Origin: Clostridia bacterium DTU025
Lineage (GTDB): Bacteria; Bacillota; DTU025
DNA length: 41,590 nt
Direction of reading: 5' to 3'
Assembly: GCA_001513145.1 (NCBI GenBank)
Contig: LFSP01000038.1
Location: forward strand, 1,687-43,276
Positions 32,595 to 41,300 of this stretch are shown one piece after another (within the stretch, counting starts at the first letter, position 1; the number at the start of each line of letters is the position of its first letter). A model generated the notes under the pieces. That model was not told the DNA's origin. It saw nothing but the letters and a program-made list of their open reading frames with translations, and did no database searches. The position numbers and the translations under genes were made by a program.

Positions 32595-33149
32595 CTACCA
32601 TCTGCGTGGCTTGCAGATGATCTCCTCCACCTTCAGATCGAACACGTTGTTGGAGTGCGCCGGCAGGACCACCGCGGCGGTATCGGCCCCAGTACCAGTC
32701 CCGCCCACAGCCACGACACGTTCGCCATAGGGCACCAACCCGGCGTCCAGCGCCATTATGGAGATCTCCACGCACACCTTCACGCCCTGGCCCAGCATTC
32801 GCAGGGCAGCCGCCATGATCTCCGGCGGATAGAGGCCTCCGAACTTGATGCGCAGGCTCCTGTCGATGCCCGCAAGAACGTGGGTTGTCGTCAGTACCTT
32901 GACTCCTTGGCTGGCAAGATACTCCCTTGCCTCCGTGCTCATGTCGTCCTTGCCGGGGGTAGGGTAACCCACGTGATGGGTCACGCAGACAATAGACAGG
33001 CCCTCTGCACCCAGCTCAAGCGCTTTCCGCACCGTGTCGCCGGTGTTGGACGCCACGACCAGCCACTTGATGCCCTCGTCCCTAGCCCGCGCCATCGCAA
33101 GCTTCAGCGTCTCCACAGTGTTAGCCGGTCCGGCAGTATCCCAGATCAT
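32595..33149 (-). CDS. Pyruvate kinase C-terminal-domain-like protein
   Basis: Stand-alone protein of 184 aa like the alpha/beta C-terminal domain of pyruvate kinase: NTVETLKLAMARARDEGIKW, VVASNTGDTVRKALELG and a closing GGTGTGADTAAVVLPAHSN segment. The catalytic barrel of pyruvate kinase is absent, so it cannot be a kinase by itself. Homologues are known as short free-standing proteins in bacteria and archaea with no settled function. It ends facing the deacylase operon and is followed upstream by the DUF554 gene, 21 bases apart, in one short operon. Confidence 0.82.
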   Translation of the reverse strand: MIWDTAGPANTVETLKLAMARARDEGIKWLVVASNTGDTVRKALELGAEGLSIVCVTHHVGYPTPGKDDMSTEAREYLASQGVKVLTTTHVLAGIDRSLRIKFGGLYPPEIMAAALRMLGQGVKVCVEISIMALDAGLVPYGERVVAVGGTGTGADTAAVVLPAHSNNVFDLKVEEIICKPRRW

Positions 33150-33170
33150 GCCTCACACCTCCTGAAATGC

Positions 33171-33848
33171 TTACGGAATAATCTGCGCCAAGACTGCCGC
33201 AAACACGATGGCGGGCAGCATGTCAGCCACACGGATCTTCTTCAGCCCGAGCATGTTGATGCCGATGCCCACTATGAGCAGGCCGCCTACGGCAGTCATC
33301 TCCACCATCGCGGCATCGGTAACCAGGGCTTTCACAGACGCCGCTGCCAGCGAGATCCCGCCCTGATATGCCAGGATCGTCACAGCGGACAGCGCCACCC
33401 CTATCCCCATCGTGGCTCCGAAAACGATGGACGATACCCCGTCCATAAGGGCTTTCGTCAGCAGGATGCTGTAGTTGCCCGTCAATCCGTCTTCAATGGA
33501 CCCAATTATGCTCATGGGCCCGACGCAGTACAAGAGGCTGGCAGCTAGGAAGCCGGCAGCAAGCCCGGAACCTTCCTTGGCGAACCGCGCCTCAAGCCTG
33601 ACCGCGCCCCTTTCAAGGCGCCCTTCGATGTCCAGAGCCGTGCCCACCACGGTTCCCAGCACCATGCTGAAGAGCATGGCCAGCATCTTCTCGGTGCCGA
33701 ACGCCATCTTCAGCCCCATGAAGCTCGTGAACAACGCAAGTCCCTGCATCACCGCACCGGACATCCTCTCCGGCATGCGCCGTTTCAACGCCATGCCTAG
33801 GATGGTGCCTGCTATGACTGTTGCCATGTTCATGAGTGTTCCGGTCAT
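33171..33848 (-). CDS. DUF554 (YdfK-like) membrane protein
   Basis: Membrane protein of 225 aa, about seven hydrophobic segments, matching DUF554: MTGTLMNMATVIAGTILGM at the start, GLALFTSFMGLKMAF, LLYCVGPMSIIGSIEDGLTG, and GGLLIVGIGINMLGLKKIRV near the end. The ATG at 33846-33848 follows GAGGAG. The family is thought to be transport-related, but no substrate is known. Co-transcribed with the pyruvate-kinase-domain protein. Confidence 0.88.
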   Translation of the reverse strand: MTGTLMNMATVIAGTILGMALKRRMPERMSGAVMQGLALFTSFMGLKMAFGTEKMLAMLFSMVLGTVVGTALDIEGRLERGAVRLEARFAKEGSGLAAGFLAASLLYCVGPMSIIGSIEDGLTGNYSILLTKALMDGVSSIVFGATMGIGVALSAVTILAYQGGISLAAASVKALVTDAAMVEMTAVGGLLIVGIGINMLGLKKIRVADMLPAIVFAAVLAQIIP

Positions 33849-34264
33849 GGGACACGCTCCTCGTTGGCGCTGAGCGCGGAACATGAGGCGCTATGAGCTC
33901 ATAATATCACACCCAACGTGCAGAGTGCACACTGGTCGGGGGCCCGGGGAGGCGCCTGAGGGCGTATGCAGGGATGCTGCCAATTCGGTAGCCGGAGCAA
34001 TCAGCGCGGGTAAACCGGAGGGTGGGCGTTACTGTCTATCGCTGGGCCGATCGAGGGTTCAGGCGGAGATCCACAGGTTTGTGGGCCTCAGACGCCCAGA
34101 TCCTCTACTTCGTGGATTTCGCCGCCTGCGCTCTCTTGACTTGCTCAGTTGGGCGCCTCGCTGAGCGCCTCGACATACACTATCATGCGTCAACCTGCAA
34201 TATCCACGCGAACGCCTCGTCCATTCCAAGCATCACCTCGGCGCAGGCGAGAGGAGCCACGCAC
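33849..34264. other. Non-coding spacer with a small palindrome
   Basis: Divergent spacer of about 415 bases between the DUF554 gene and the S-component-like gene. GTGCA-GAG-TGCAC (33918-33930) overlaps a weak -35 of a possible minus-strand promoter (TATTAT at 33901-33906). The long 5' stretch before 34265 could hold an RNA regulator, but I found no TPP, cobalamin, ZTP or other riboswitch core that I could defend. Open frames extending through it lack a ribosome-binding site. Confidence 0.4.
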
Positions 34265-34915
34265 ATGGGCGTATCATCAGAGCCCTCGAGAAGGCCAAAG
34301 GCCCCGAGCCGCAGAGTAGCCACAGTTGGATTGATGGCGGGGATATGCGCGGCGTTGCAGGTCTCGGCGGGGGTCGCCCCAGTGGTGGGCCACGTGCTCA
34401 GCGCAGTGTGCACGCTGCCTATGGCGCTGGTCTCCATGACGGGCCTGGCCCCGGGCATCGCGTGTCTGATCACGTCATCGGCGCTGGTGTTCTCGGCCTT
34501 CCCAGCGGAGGCTCCGATACTGCTCTGCATGACAGGCCCGTTGGGGGTGGCGCTGGGCGTCTCCATGCGTACAAAGGCGGGGGTGAAGGCGCAGATCCTG
34601 GCCGGAACCCTCACCCTCACCGCCGGGATGGTCCTGCTATCGAAGGTCGTCGGGATTGACCCTGCGGGCGGCCTGACGTCGCACTTGAGCTTTCTGACCG
34701 TCGCAGGTGCCTACGTGACCTTTTCCCTGTTCTATTCGGCCCTGTGGGTCATGGCCCTCAGGCGCCTCGCCCCTCGCCTACTTCGCCTGCTCGACATGTC
34801 CTGGTGGCTTTCCACAGCATCCCTGAGCCGCAGTATGGTATCACACCAGACGGGGTCCCTTCCAGGGTGCCGAAATCAAGCACGTAGAGGGCTGTTCCGG
34901 CGGGGTCGAACTTGA
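34265..34915 (+). CDS. Small integral membrane protein, ECF S-component-like
   Basis: Protein of 216 aa from the ATG at 34265, which follows GAGAGGAG by eight bases. A basic N-terminus (about 1-17) is followed by five or six hydrophobic helices to about residue 170, an arrangement like the substrate-binding S components of ECF vitamin importers or the YybS/DUF2232 type. No signature for a given vitamin is recognised. The last 50 residues or so are hydrophilic and basic and run 158 bases into the convergent beta-propeller gene, so the native stop may have been lost. No ECF ATPase genes are nearby. Confidence 0.55.
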   Translation: MGVSSEPSRRPKAPSRRVATVGLMAGICAALQVSAGVAPVVGHVLSAVCTLPMALVSMTGLAPGIACLITSSALVFSAFPAEAPILLCMTGPLGVALGVSMRTKAGVKAQILAGTLTLTAGMVLLSKVVGIDPAGGLTSHLSFLTVAGAYVTFSLFYSALWVMALRRLAPRLLRLLDMSWWLSTASLSRSMVSHQTGSLPGCRNQARRGLFRRGRT

Positions 34916-36155
34916 CGTCCACCGGCCTCTGAGGGCCCTTACCGCCGGGAAGCGGGTTCGTGCTGGCCAGGAAGTCGTGCACCTGGCAGGTGTTGAGGTC
35001 CGCTCTGACTACTTTGTACCCTGCGACGGTGCCTCCCACGGCGGGTCCGCCTGAGCCCAGCTGTGCGATGAACATCTGCCCCACGTGACCGAAGGCTGGA
35101 TTGGTGGAGACCGCGAACTTGGTGGATGCGGAGTGCGGCGCAAGGCGCAGCACAGGCTGGCCCGCCAGCGGCGGATGCTCGGCTAGGACGAACTGGGTGG
35201 GCGGCATCCCTGGCGTCTGGAACTCCGGCGCGGTGATGGGAATCCCGGATACGTAGTCGGGGAAGCCGTACCATCCACCAGGCGTTATCTCCCACAGGGA
35301 GTCAGGGGAATTGGACACCGGGCGGCTGCCGCGCCTGTCGTAGCCCTGGTCCAGCGAGTACAGGCGCCCGTTGACGAACCCGAGGCCGAAGGGGTTGCGC
35401 AGGCCGTCTGCGATGATCTGGAGGTCAGAGCCGTCGGGGTTCACCGAGTATATCACGCCGTTGGCCATGAGGTTGCCCATGACCACTTCCCCTGGCAGAC
35501 TGGGGGTGCCGAAGGGCTTGAAGGCACCGGTGACGGTGGTGCACGGAACGGTCTGTTCGAAAGTGAATGGGTCAGGGCTGGAGTAGTTCACTCCCGCAAG
35601 CACTGTTGGCCTGGCGGGCACGTCGTGTTCTGCGGGCATGGAGCCCAGCCACCCGAACATGAAGTTGTCGAACCCCACCACGGCGGAGTTGGTGAATGTA
35701 CCAACCCCGAAGTAGAGGCGGCCGTCTGGGCCGACGGCGATCTCGCCGGTGTAGTGGTCTCCGCCTGACCGGAGGCCGCATACCACAGGCTTGGTGCAGC
35801 CGCCCGGCTCGACGCGGAGTATGCGGCCTGGAAATGCGCCTTCGGCGACGAACAGAGCGCCGTCGTGGAACACGATGCCTGTGACCGGTCCGCGCAGGCC
35901 GGAGATGATCGGGGTCATGCCCCCGTTGTTATCGAGGCGCAGGACTCTGCCCTGGGCTGCGCTCTTGGCGGGGCCGTATGAGAAGCCGGCCTCAGCCACG
36001 TAAAGGCTTCCGCCGGGGTCCAACGCGATGCTGGTGGGGAACGTGAGCCCCACGGCTACGGGCTCCAGCCGGTATCCGGTCTCGATGCGGATGTCGCCGG
36101 GCTGGACGGGGAGGCGGTCTGCTGCGGGGGGCGGTGCTGACAGACGTGAGGTCAT
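34758..36155 (-). CDS. Beta-propeller protein, sorbosone/glucose dehydrogenase-like
   Basis: Protein of 465 aa from the ATG at 36153-36155 (GGAGGAG upstream). It contains repeated propeller blades: FPTSIALDPGGSLYVAEAG, VTGIVFHDGALFVAEGAFPG, EIAVGPDGRLYFGVG, IADGLRNPFGLGFVNGRLY and VDVKFDPAGTALYVLDFG, each with the strand-turn-strand look of NHL or GDH-type propellers. No signal peptide is apparent, unlike most secreted homologues. PQQ-dependent sugar oxidation is a family possibility, not something shown here. The 3' end overlaps the convergent membrane-protein gene. Confidence 0.75.
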   Translation of the reverse strand: MTSRLSAPPPAADRLPVQPGDIRIETGYRLEPVAVGLTFPTSIALDPGGSLYVAEAGFSYGPAKSAAQGRVLRLDNNGGMTPIISGLRGPVTGIVFHDGALFVAEGAFPGRILRVEPGGCTKPVVCGLRSGGDHYTGEIAVGPDGRLYFGVGTFTNSAVVGFDNFMFGWLGSMPAEHDVPARPTVLAGVNYSSPDPFTFEQTVPCTTVTGAFKPFGTPSLPGEVVMGNLMANGVIYSVNPDGSDLQIIADGLRNPFGLGFVNGRLYSLDQGYDRRGSRPVSNSPDSLWEITPGGWYGFPDYVSGIPITAPEFQTPGMPPTQFVLAEHPPLAGQPVLRLAPHSASTKFAVSTNPAFGHVGQMFIAQLGSGGPAVGGTVAGYKVVRADLNTCQVHDFLASTNPLPGGKGPQRPVDVKFDPAGTALYVLDFGTLEGTPSGVIPYCGSGMLWKATRTCRAGEVGEGRGA

Positions 36156-36251
36156 CGCCTTCTCCTCCTTCGTGATGACTTGCACGTTCCCATGGTACAG
36201 CTGGGCGTCTTCAGAGGTGATAGTAGGCGGGGCATCGGGGCGGAAAGCAGG

Positions 36252-36285
36252 CGGACGCGGCGCCCGAATGGCGGGGCCGCGTCCG
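36252..36285 (-). terminator. Hairpin downstream of the winged-helix gene
   Basis: CGGACGCGGC (36252-36261) pairs with GCCGCGTCCG (36276-36285), a perfect 10-bp stem extended by a CCC/GGG pairing across a bulge. It lies 17 bases past the stop of the 59-aa gene. No clear T tract. Confidence 0.5.
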
Positions 36286-36302
36286 TGTGTTGCGCAGCTC
36301 GG

Positions 36303-36482
36303 CTACTTCTTGATCTCCCAGAAGCACACCTTCGGCGAGACGATCTTGCCTTCTTTCTTAAGCTTGGCCATGATCTTGTCGACTTCCTTCTTGTCGAGGC
36401 CGGTGGCTTCGGCTACCTCGCCGGCCTTGACGGGCTTGCCGACTTTTTCGAAGAAGTCGAGAACCACATCGTAATTCTCCAT
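36303..36482 (-). CDS. Small winged-helix DNA-binding-type protein
   Basis: Protein of 59 aa from the ATG at 36480-36482, preceded by GGGAGGGG. The sequence, starting MENYDVVLDFFEKVGKPVKA, forms three helices and a wing: GEVAEATGLDKKEVDKIMAK is the helix-turn-helix and KEGKIVSPKVCFWEIKK the wing. It consists of only the domain, with no effector part. It could be a small regulator or nucleoid-type protein; its target is unknown. Single-gene unit between hairpins. Confidence 0.8.
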   Translation of the reverse strand: MENYDVVLDFFEKVGKPVKAGEVAEATGLDKKEVDKIMAKLKKEGKIVSPKVCFWEIKK

Positions 36483-36616
36483 GTTCGCCCCTCCCGTTCG
36501 AAGTTTCCGGTATGTGCTGAGTGTTTCCACATCGTCTAGGATAACCCTGCAACGCCAGGCGGCATTCTGCGTGCGCGGACGTCCACAGCGCGGAGGCGTA
36601 GCGGGGCAGCTGGGCG

Positions 36617-36638
36617 CCGCGGCGGCAGCCCGCCGCGG
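36617..36638 (-). terminator. GC-only hairpin after the SARP regulator gene
   Basis: CCGCGGCGG and CCGCCGCGG form a perfect 9-bp stem with a four-base loop one base past the stop codon of the 1106-aa regulator. No T tract follows. The spacer 36483-36616 holds no gene. Confidence 0.45.
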
Positions 36639-36639
36639 A

Positions 36640-39600
36640 CTAACCCTGCCTGGTTGACTGCTCCAGCGCAGCCCTGGTGCTGCGGGACGGGGCGATGCCC
36701 ATTTCGCTTCTTAGGGCTGTCTCGCAGCGCTCGTAGGCGCGCAGGGCCATGGGGCGGTTGCCCTGCTGAGCTGCGCACCTGATGAGCATGCGGTAGGCTT
36801 CCTCCCAGCAGGGGTCCTTGGATATGACCTGCTCGCTCACGGCGATGCACTCGTCCAGCTGGCCGAGGTCGAAGAGGAGCTCGGCGGTGCGCTGGGCGGC
36901 GCGGAGGTACACCGCCAGTAGACGCTCGCGCTCGGCGGTGGCCCAGTCTTCATACATGCACTCCTGGAGGAAGTCGCCGCGATAGAGGCTCAGGGCGTGG
37001 CGATAGAGGTCACAGGCGCCGGCCGGGTCGGTGGCCGCCAGGCGACCCGCCTTGGCGGCGAGGCTCTCGAACTCATCGGCGTCGGTCCAGAGGCCGGCAC
37101 GGGGGTTGATGGCGTAGAGCTGGCCGTCGCGGTGGATAGTGAAGGAGTTGAGTCGCGGCGGACGGTCGGGTTCCAGCACGTTCAGCATGGCGTTGAGCGC
37201 GACTTTGAAGTGGCGCGATGCCACGTCGGAATCGAGGCCCGGCCAGAGGGCGTCGAGGATCTGGTCGCGGTGGATGTAGCCCTTTCGGTTGACCAGGAGC
37301 AGCTGGAACAGCGCCTTCGCCTTCTCGCGCTGCCACTCGCGGTTGGGAACCTCCTCGTTGCCTCGGTAGAGCACGAACCGGCCGAGGGTGCGGACGTACA
37401 GTGTGTAGCCTGGGTGGTATTCGAGGCCTTCCAGTCCGGTGATGGAGCTCAGCCACTGCACGTGGTCGCGGTCGATGCCGAGGCGGGACGCCTCGATGAT
37501 TAGCGGGGCGAGGACGCCCAGGTCGCGCGGGCCAAACAGCGTGCGGCGCGTAAACAGAAACTCGTAGCTGTGAGTGCGCACAGTGCGCAACAGACTCTCA
37601 AGTTCACCGCGGGAGGCCGGGGACCGGGTTGGGGGCGGGGTTGCGGGCGGGCTCGAGCCGGTGCCGTTTGCGCTTGAGCTGGAGCCCGCGGCTGCAGGCC
37701 CTGCTGCGCGCAGATCGAGCACCGCCTGCCACAGCTGGCTGGCGGCGCTGCAGTACTCGTCGCCGCACCTGGCGAAGGTGGCGCGGGCAGCCTCCACCCA
37801 GGGCCGGGCGGCGCGGTCGCGGCCCGCGCCAGCAAGCCCGGATCCCACTGCAAGCTGCACGAACCCGGCCATCCACTCGTCGCCTGCGGTCTTGCAGATG
37901 TCGATGGCCTCAGCCGCGTGCGCGGAAGCCCCCACCTCATCGCCTGCGGCGGCGTGGAGCAGGGCGAGGCCCATCAGCGGTTCGGCGCGCCCACGGGTCA
38001 CCTTGAGGGAGTCGCAGATGGCCAGCGCCTCCCTGTAGCATTCTTCCGCTGTGAGACTCCCAGGTATCGCGCTGAGGTAGAGGGCATGTCCGAGGCGCAT
38101 GTAGCCCACTGCCTCGACGAAAGGCGAACGTAACTCTTTGCCCAGACGGATCCCTGCCTGCGCGCACGTGCGGGCTCGCTCGGCGTCTCCAATGAGACAA
38201 TAGATGAGAGAGAGCAAGAGCTGGGTTTCGCGGTGGGACCGGGCCGGGCGGCGGACGGGGCCGTCGGTTTCGCCGGCGAGGCTGGCGCGGCGTTCCAGGG
38301 ATGTCAGGGCGGCAGCGAGACGTCCGGTGCGGAGGTGGACGCGGATGTTGAGCTCGTCCTCCATGGCCTGGTTGATGAGCTGTTCGGCGCTGTGCAGGAG
38401 CTTCAGGGCTTCTTGGCCCTGGCCCTGGTTGGTCTTGCTCTCGGCCATCATGCGGAGAAGCGTGGCGCGCTCGAGGCGGTCTTCGGCGGGGAGGAGATCC
38501 AGGGCCTCGGCCAGGAGGGCATCACTCTTGGCGGGCTCCACGGTGTCGAGGTAGACGGTGGCTTTGCCCTTCAGGGCGCGGCTGCGGCCGGCGTTGTCGC
38601 CGCGGGCGGCGAAGATCTCGTCGGCCATGGAGTACCAGGCCAGGGCGTTCTGGTAGTCGCTGGTGAGACGGTAGGCGTCGGCGCGGTAGACCAGGAGATC
38701 GGGATGGGCTTCCAGGGAGGAGCCTGGGAGCTGGTCGACGAGATGCGCCAGGCCGTCGACGCGGCCGGAGGCGATGAGCTCCGGGGCGGCGGAAAGGAGG
38801 TGGCTGGCGGCGGCGTCGAAGTCGTCGGCCTCCAGGAGGTGGTCGACGGCGCGGACGGCGTCGCCGCGGTCGGCGTAGAAGGATGCGGCGCGGCGGTTGG
38901 CCAGGGCCCAGCGGTCGAAGTCGCGGCGGCATAGGCGCCGGAGGAAGGCCTTGATGAGGTTGTGGAACCGATAGGTGCCGGAGCCCGTGGAGTAGAGGAA
39001 CACGCCGCCGACGGAGAGCTCAGAGAGGAGCGAGGCGGCTTCGGCGTGGTCGTTGCCGGAGACGGCGGCGCAGGCTGCGGCGTCGAGCTCGTCCAGGACT
39101 GACACGTCGATGAGGAAGGCACCGACGCTCTCCTTCTGCTTGAGCAGCACCTCCTGGACGAGGTAGTCGAAGACGCTGTCGAGGGTTGCCGGCGAGCGGC
39201 TGAGCAGCTCGTCGAGGCTGAGGCCCTCGCGGAGGGCGTGCCAGATCATCTCGACGGCGATGATCCAGCCCTCGGTGCGCTCGGCCATGAGACGAACCTG
39301 GGCCTGGGTGAGCTCGAGCTGGTAGGCAGTGGCGAACAGGTCGCGGATCTCGTCGCCGGTAAAGGCCAGGTCGCGCTCGGTGATCTCCAGGACGTCACCT
39401 TTGACGCGCCAGCGCGGGATGGCGCTGAGGGCCGGGCGCTTGCGCGTGCACAGGACAAGGTGCATCTGGGGCGGCATGGTGTCGACCAGGAACTCCACTA
39501 TGTCGTGTATCTCGGGGTTGCGGGAGGCAGCGTGGTAGTCGTCGATGACTAGGACAGCGTCGGCCTGCAGCATGTCGAGCATGTCGTTGGCAAGGGCTTC

Positions 39601-39960
39601 GACGGCACGGCGGCGGGCGGTGGCGTCGAGGCCCTGGCTGATGATGGCAAGAGCTGAGCCGCCCATGCGCGGGTAGGCGGAGCGCATGGACCACACGAGG
39701 TGGCTCATGAACACGTGGGGATCGGCGTCGGTGCCAGACGTGCTGTACCAGAAGAACTGGTGTGAGCTGGAGCAAAGGTGCAGCGCCACGGCGGTGCTCT
39801 TTCCATATCCGGGGCCCGCTTGGACTATTGTGAGGCGGTGCGCGGTGATCTGGTCGAGCAGCGCCGCCACGCGCGGCCGGTGCAGAAGCTTCTTGCGCGG
39901 AAGCGGGACCAGGAATTTCGTGCGCACCACGATGGGATCGGATGTTGAGGCCACCTGCAT
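36640..39960 (-). CDS. MalT-like STAND ATPase with C-terminal SARP/BTAD module
   Basis: Regulator of 1106 aa. The N-terminus is a MalT-type ATPase: KFLVPLPRKKLLHRPRVAAL, Walker A GPGYGKST at about 49-56 and Walker B VLVIDDYHA near 135. A long helical TPR-like region (about 350-770) follows, then a Ser/Pro-rich linker. The C-terminus (about 855-1095) is a winged helix (REKAKALFQLLLVNRKGYIH, then LDALWPG) joined to a bacterial transcriptional activator domain ending LRSEMGIAPSRSTRAALEQS. In Streptomyces SARPs the DNA-binding and BTAD part is N-terminal; here the order is reversed. It probably senses a ligand through the ATPase/TPR part and activates unlinked or nearby genes. Confidence 0.9.
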   Translation of the reverse strand: MQVASTSDPIVVRTKFLVPLPRKKLLHRPRVAALLDQITAHRLTIVQAGPGYGKSTAVALHLCSSSHQFFWYSTSGTDADPHVFMSHLVWSMRSAYPRMGGSALAIISQGLDATARRRAVEALANDMLDMLQADAVLVIDDYHAASRNPEIHDIVEFLVDTMPPQMHLVLCTRKRPALSAIPRWRVKGDVLEITERDLAFTGDEIRDLFATAYQLELTQAQVRLMAERTEGWIIAVEMIWHALREGLSLDELLSRSPATLDSVFDYLVQEVLLKQKESVGAFLIDVSVLDELDAAACAAVSGNDHAEAASLLSELSVGGVFLYSTGSGTYRFHNLIKAFLRRLCRRDFDRWALANRRAASFYADRGDAVRAVDHLLEADDFDAAASHLLSAAPELIASGRVDGLAHLVDQLPGSSLEAHPDLLVYRADAYRLTSDYQNALAWYSMADEIFAARGDNAGRSRALKGKATVYLDTVEPAKSDALLAEALDLLPAEDRLERATLLRMMAESKTNQGQGQEALKLLHSAEQLINQAMEDELNIRVHLRTGRLAAALTSLERRASLAGETDGPVRRPARSHRETQLLLSLIYCLIGDAERARTCAQAGIRLGKELRSPFVEAVGYMRLGHALYLSAIPGSLTAEECYREALAICDSLKVTRGRAEPLMGLALLHAAAGDEVGASAHAAEAIDICKTAGDEWMAGFVQLAVGSGLAGAGRDRAARPWVEAARATFARCGDEYCSAASQLWQAVLDLRAAGPAAAGSSSSANGTGSSPPATPPPTRSPASRGELESLLRTVRTHSYEFLFTRRTLFGPRDLGVLAPLIIEASRLGIDRDHVQWLSSITGLEGLEYHPGYTLYVRTLGRFVLYRGNEEVPNREWQREKAKALFQLLLVNRKGYIHRDQILDALWPGLDSDVASRHFKVALNAMLNVLEPDRPPRLNSFTIHRDGQLYAINPRAGLWTDADEFESLAAKAGRLAATDPAGACDLYRHALSLYRGDFLQECMYEDWATAERERLLAVYLRAAQRTAELLFDLGQLDECIAVSEQVISKDPCWEEAYRMLIRCAAQQGNRPMALRAYERCETALRSEMGIAPSRSTRAALEQSTRQG

Positions 39961-40221
39961 ACCTCCCTCTGGTTTGCTGCGGTTGCCTCAGAATGTCTCG
40001 CAATTGGGTTCATTCGCGTGGCGGGGCTCCAACTCCTGCATGTGTGCACGCTGCATGGCTGCATGGGGCGGGGCGGAGGCCAGGGGCGAGGCGCGAGTGT
40101 GGGGGCGACCGCGGTTCGCCCCGGGGCTGGCAGCAGGGTTACGAACGCGGCTGTAGAAATTGGGCGAAGTAGAGATGGGAAAACGAGGCCGCGGGCGTTG
40201 GCGTGGGCTGGAGGGATGGAC

Positions 40222-41247
40222 ATGAGAGTGCTTGTGGCCGGGGGCGCCGGATACGTTGGAAGCCATGTGCTGCGCGCGCTGGTGGCGGCGGGATGGGAAG
40301 CTGTGGTTCTGGACAACCTCAGCACCGGGCATGCCGCAGCTGTAGCGCGGGCGACGGGAGGGCGCGCGGAGCTCGTCGTGGGAAACGTCGGAGACTGCGA
40401 GCTCGTGCGGGACGTGCTGATCTCGCGCAAGATCGACGCGGTCGTGCATTGCGCTGCGGCGAGCTTGGTGGGAGAGTCGATGGCGAACCCGTCCAAGTAC
40501 TGGCGCAACAACGTGCAGGAGGCCATCGGCCTTCTGGACGCGATGGTGCTGGCAGGCGTGGACAAGATCGTCTTCTCGTCCAGCGCCGCGGTGTACGGAG
40601 AGCCGGTGGCCGTGCCCATAGAGGAGACGCATCCAAAGAGCCCCACCTCGACGTACGGCATGACCAAGCTGGCCATCGAACACATGCTGCAGAGCTACTC
40701 GGCGGCGCACAGCATGAGATGCGTGTCGCTACGGTATTTCAACGCGGCGGGGGCTGACGAGCCTGGAGATATCGGAGAGGCTCATAACCCCGAGACGCAC
40801 TTGATCCCCATCGTGCTCCAGGCAGCGCTGGAGCAACGTGCCGAGGTCAGGGTGTTCGGTACCGACTACGATACCCCGGACGGCACGTGCGTGCGCGACT
40901 ACATCCACGTAAGTGACCTGGCCGACGCCCACGTGCTGGCGCTGCAAAGGATGCACGAGATGGAGATGTCCGGCCGGGCGGCACGAGCGGAAGCGTTCAA
41001 CCTGGGCAGCGGAACAGGGTTCACAGTGCGCCAGGTGATCGAGTGTGCCCGTGAGGTGGTGGGCACGGAGGCAACGATCCGGGCGGTGGATGGGCAGCGC
41101 AGGCCCGGAGACCCGGCGGTTCTGGTGGCAAGCTCGGAAAGGGCCAAATCGGAGCTGGGCTGGGCCCCGCGGCGAACGTCTCTGGCGGAAATCGTGCAGT
41201 CGGCGTGGAAGTGGCACAGGGCGCACCCGCATGGGTACAGTGGATGA
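40222..41247 (+). CDS. galE: UDP-glucose 4-epimerase-like NAD-dependent epimerase
   Basis: Extended SDR of 341 aa with the NAD motif GGAGYVGSHVL at the N-terminus, SSSAAVYGEP, the catalytic Tyr-X3-Lys in STYGMTKLAIEH, and GalE-family segments RYFNAAGADEPGDIGEAHNP and GTCVRDYIHVSDLADAHVLAL. The ATG at 40222 lies seven bases after GGAGG; an ATG at 40216 is too close to it and the long upstream frame is not family-like. It interconverts UDP-glucose and UDP-galactose (or N-acetyl forms) for envelope glycans. It diverges from the SARP gene across a 261-base spacer in which no promoter was confidently seen. Confidence 0.93.
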   Translation: MRVLVAGGAGYVGSHVLRALVAAGWEAVVLDNLSTGHAAAVARATGGRAELVVGNVGDCELVRDVLISRKIDAVVHCAAASLVGESMANPSKYWRNNVQEAIGLLDAMVLAGVDKIVFSSSAAVYGEPVAVPIEETHPKSPTSTYGMTKLAIEHMLQSYSAAHSMRCVSLRYFNAAGADEPGDIGEAHNPETHLIPIVLQAALEQRAEVRVFGTDYDTPDGTCVRDYIHVSDLADAHVLALQRMHEMEMSGRAARAEAFNLGSGTGFTVRQVIECAREVVGTEATIRAVDGQRRPGDPAVLVASSERAKSELGWAPRRTSLAEIVQSAWKWHRAHPHGYSG

Positions 41248-41300
41248 TGCGAGATGGCGTAGCAGAGCGGGCTGAGGCGAAGCGAGGCGAGGCAAGGTGT

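Noticed and set aside
33849-34264. Riboswitch in the leader of the S-component-like gene
   Set aside because: I compared the stretch with TPP, cobalamin, ZTP, THF and molybdenum-cofactor cores from memory and found no consistent match; a covariance-model search would be needed.
36640-39960. Long plus-strand frames inside the SARP gene (up to 233 codons)
   Set aside because: They are antisense shadows caused by high GC; composition is Gly/Val/Ala-rich without domains, whereas the minus frame has clear motifs throughout.
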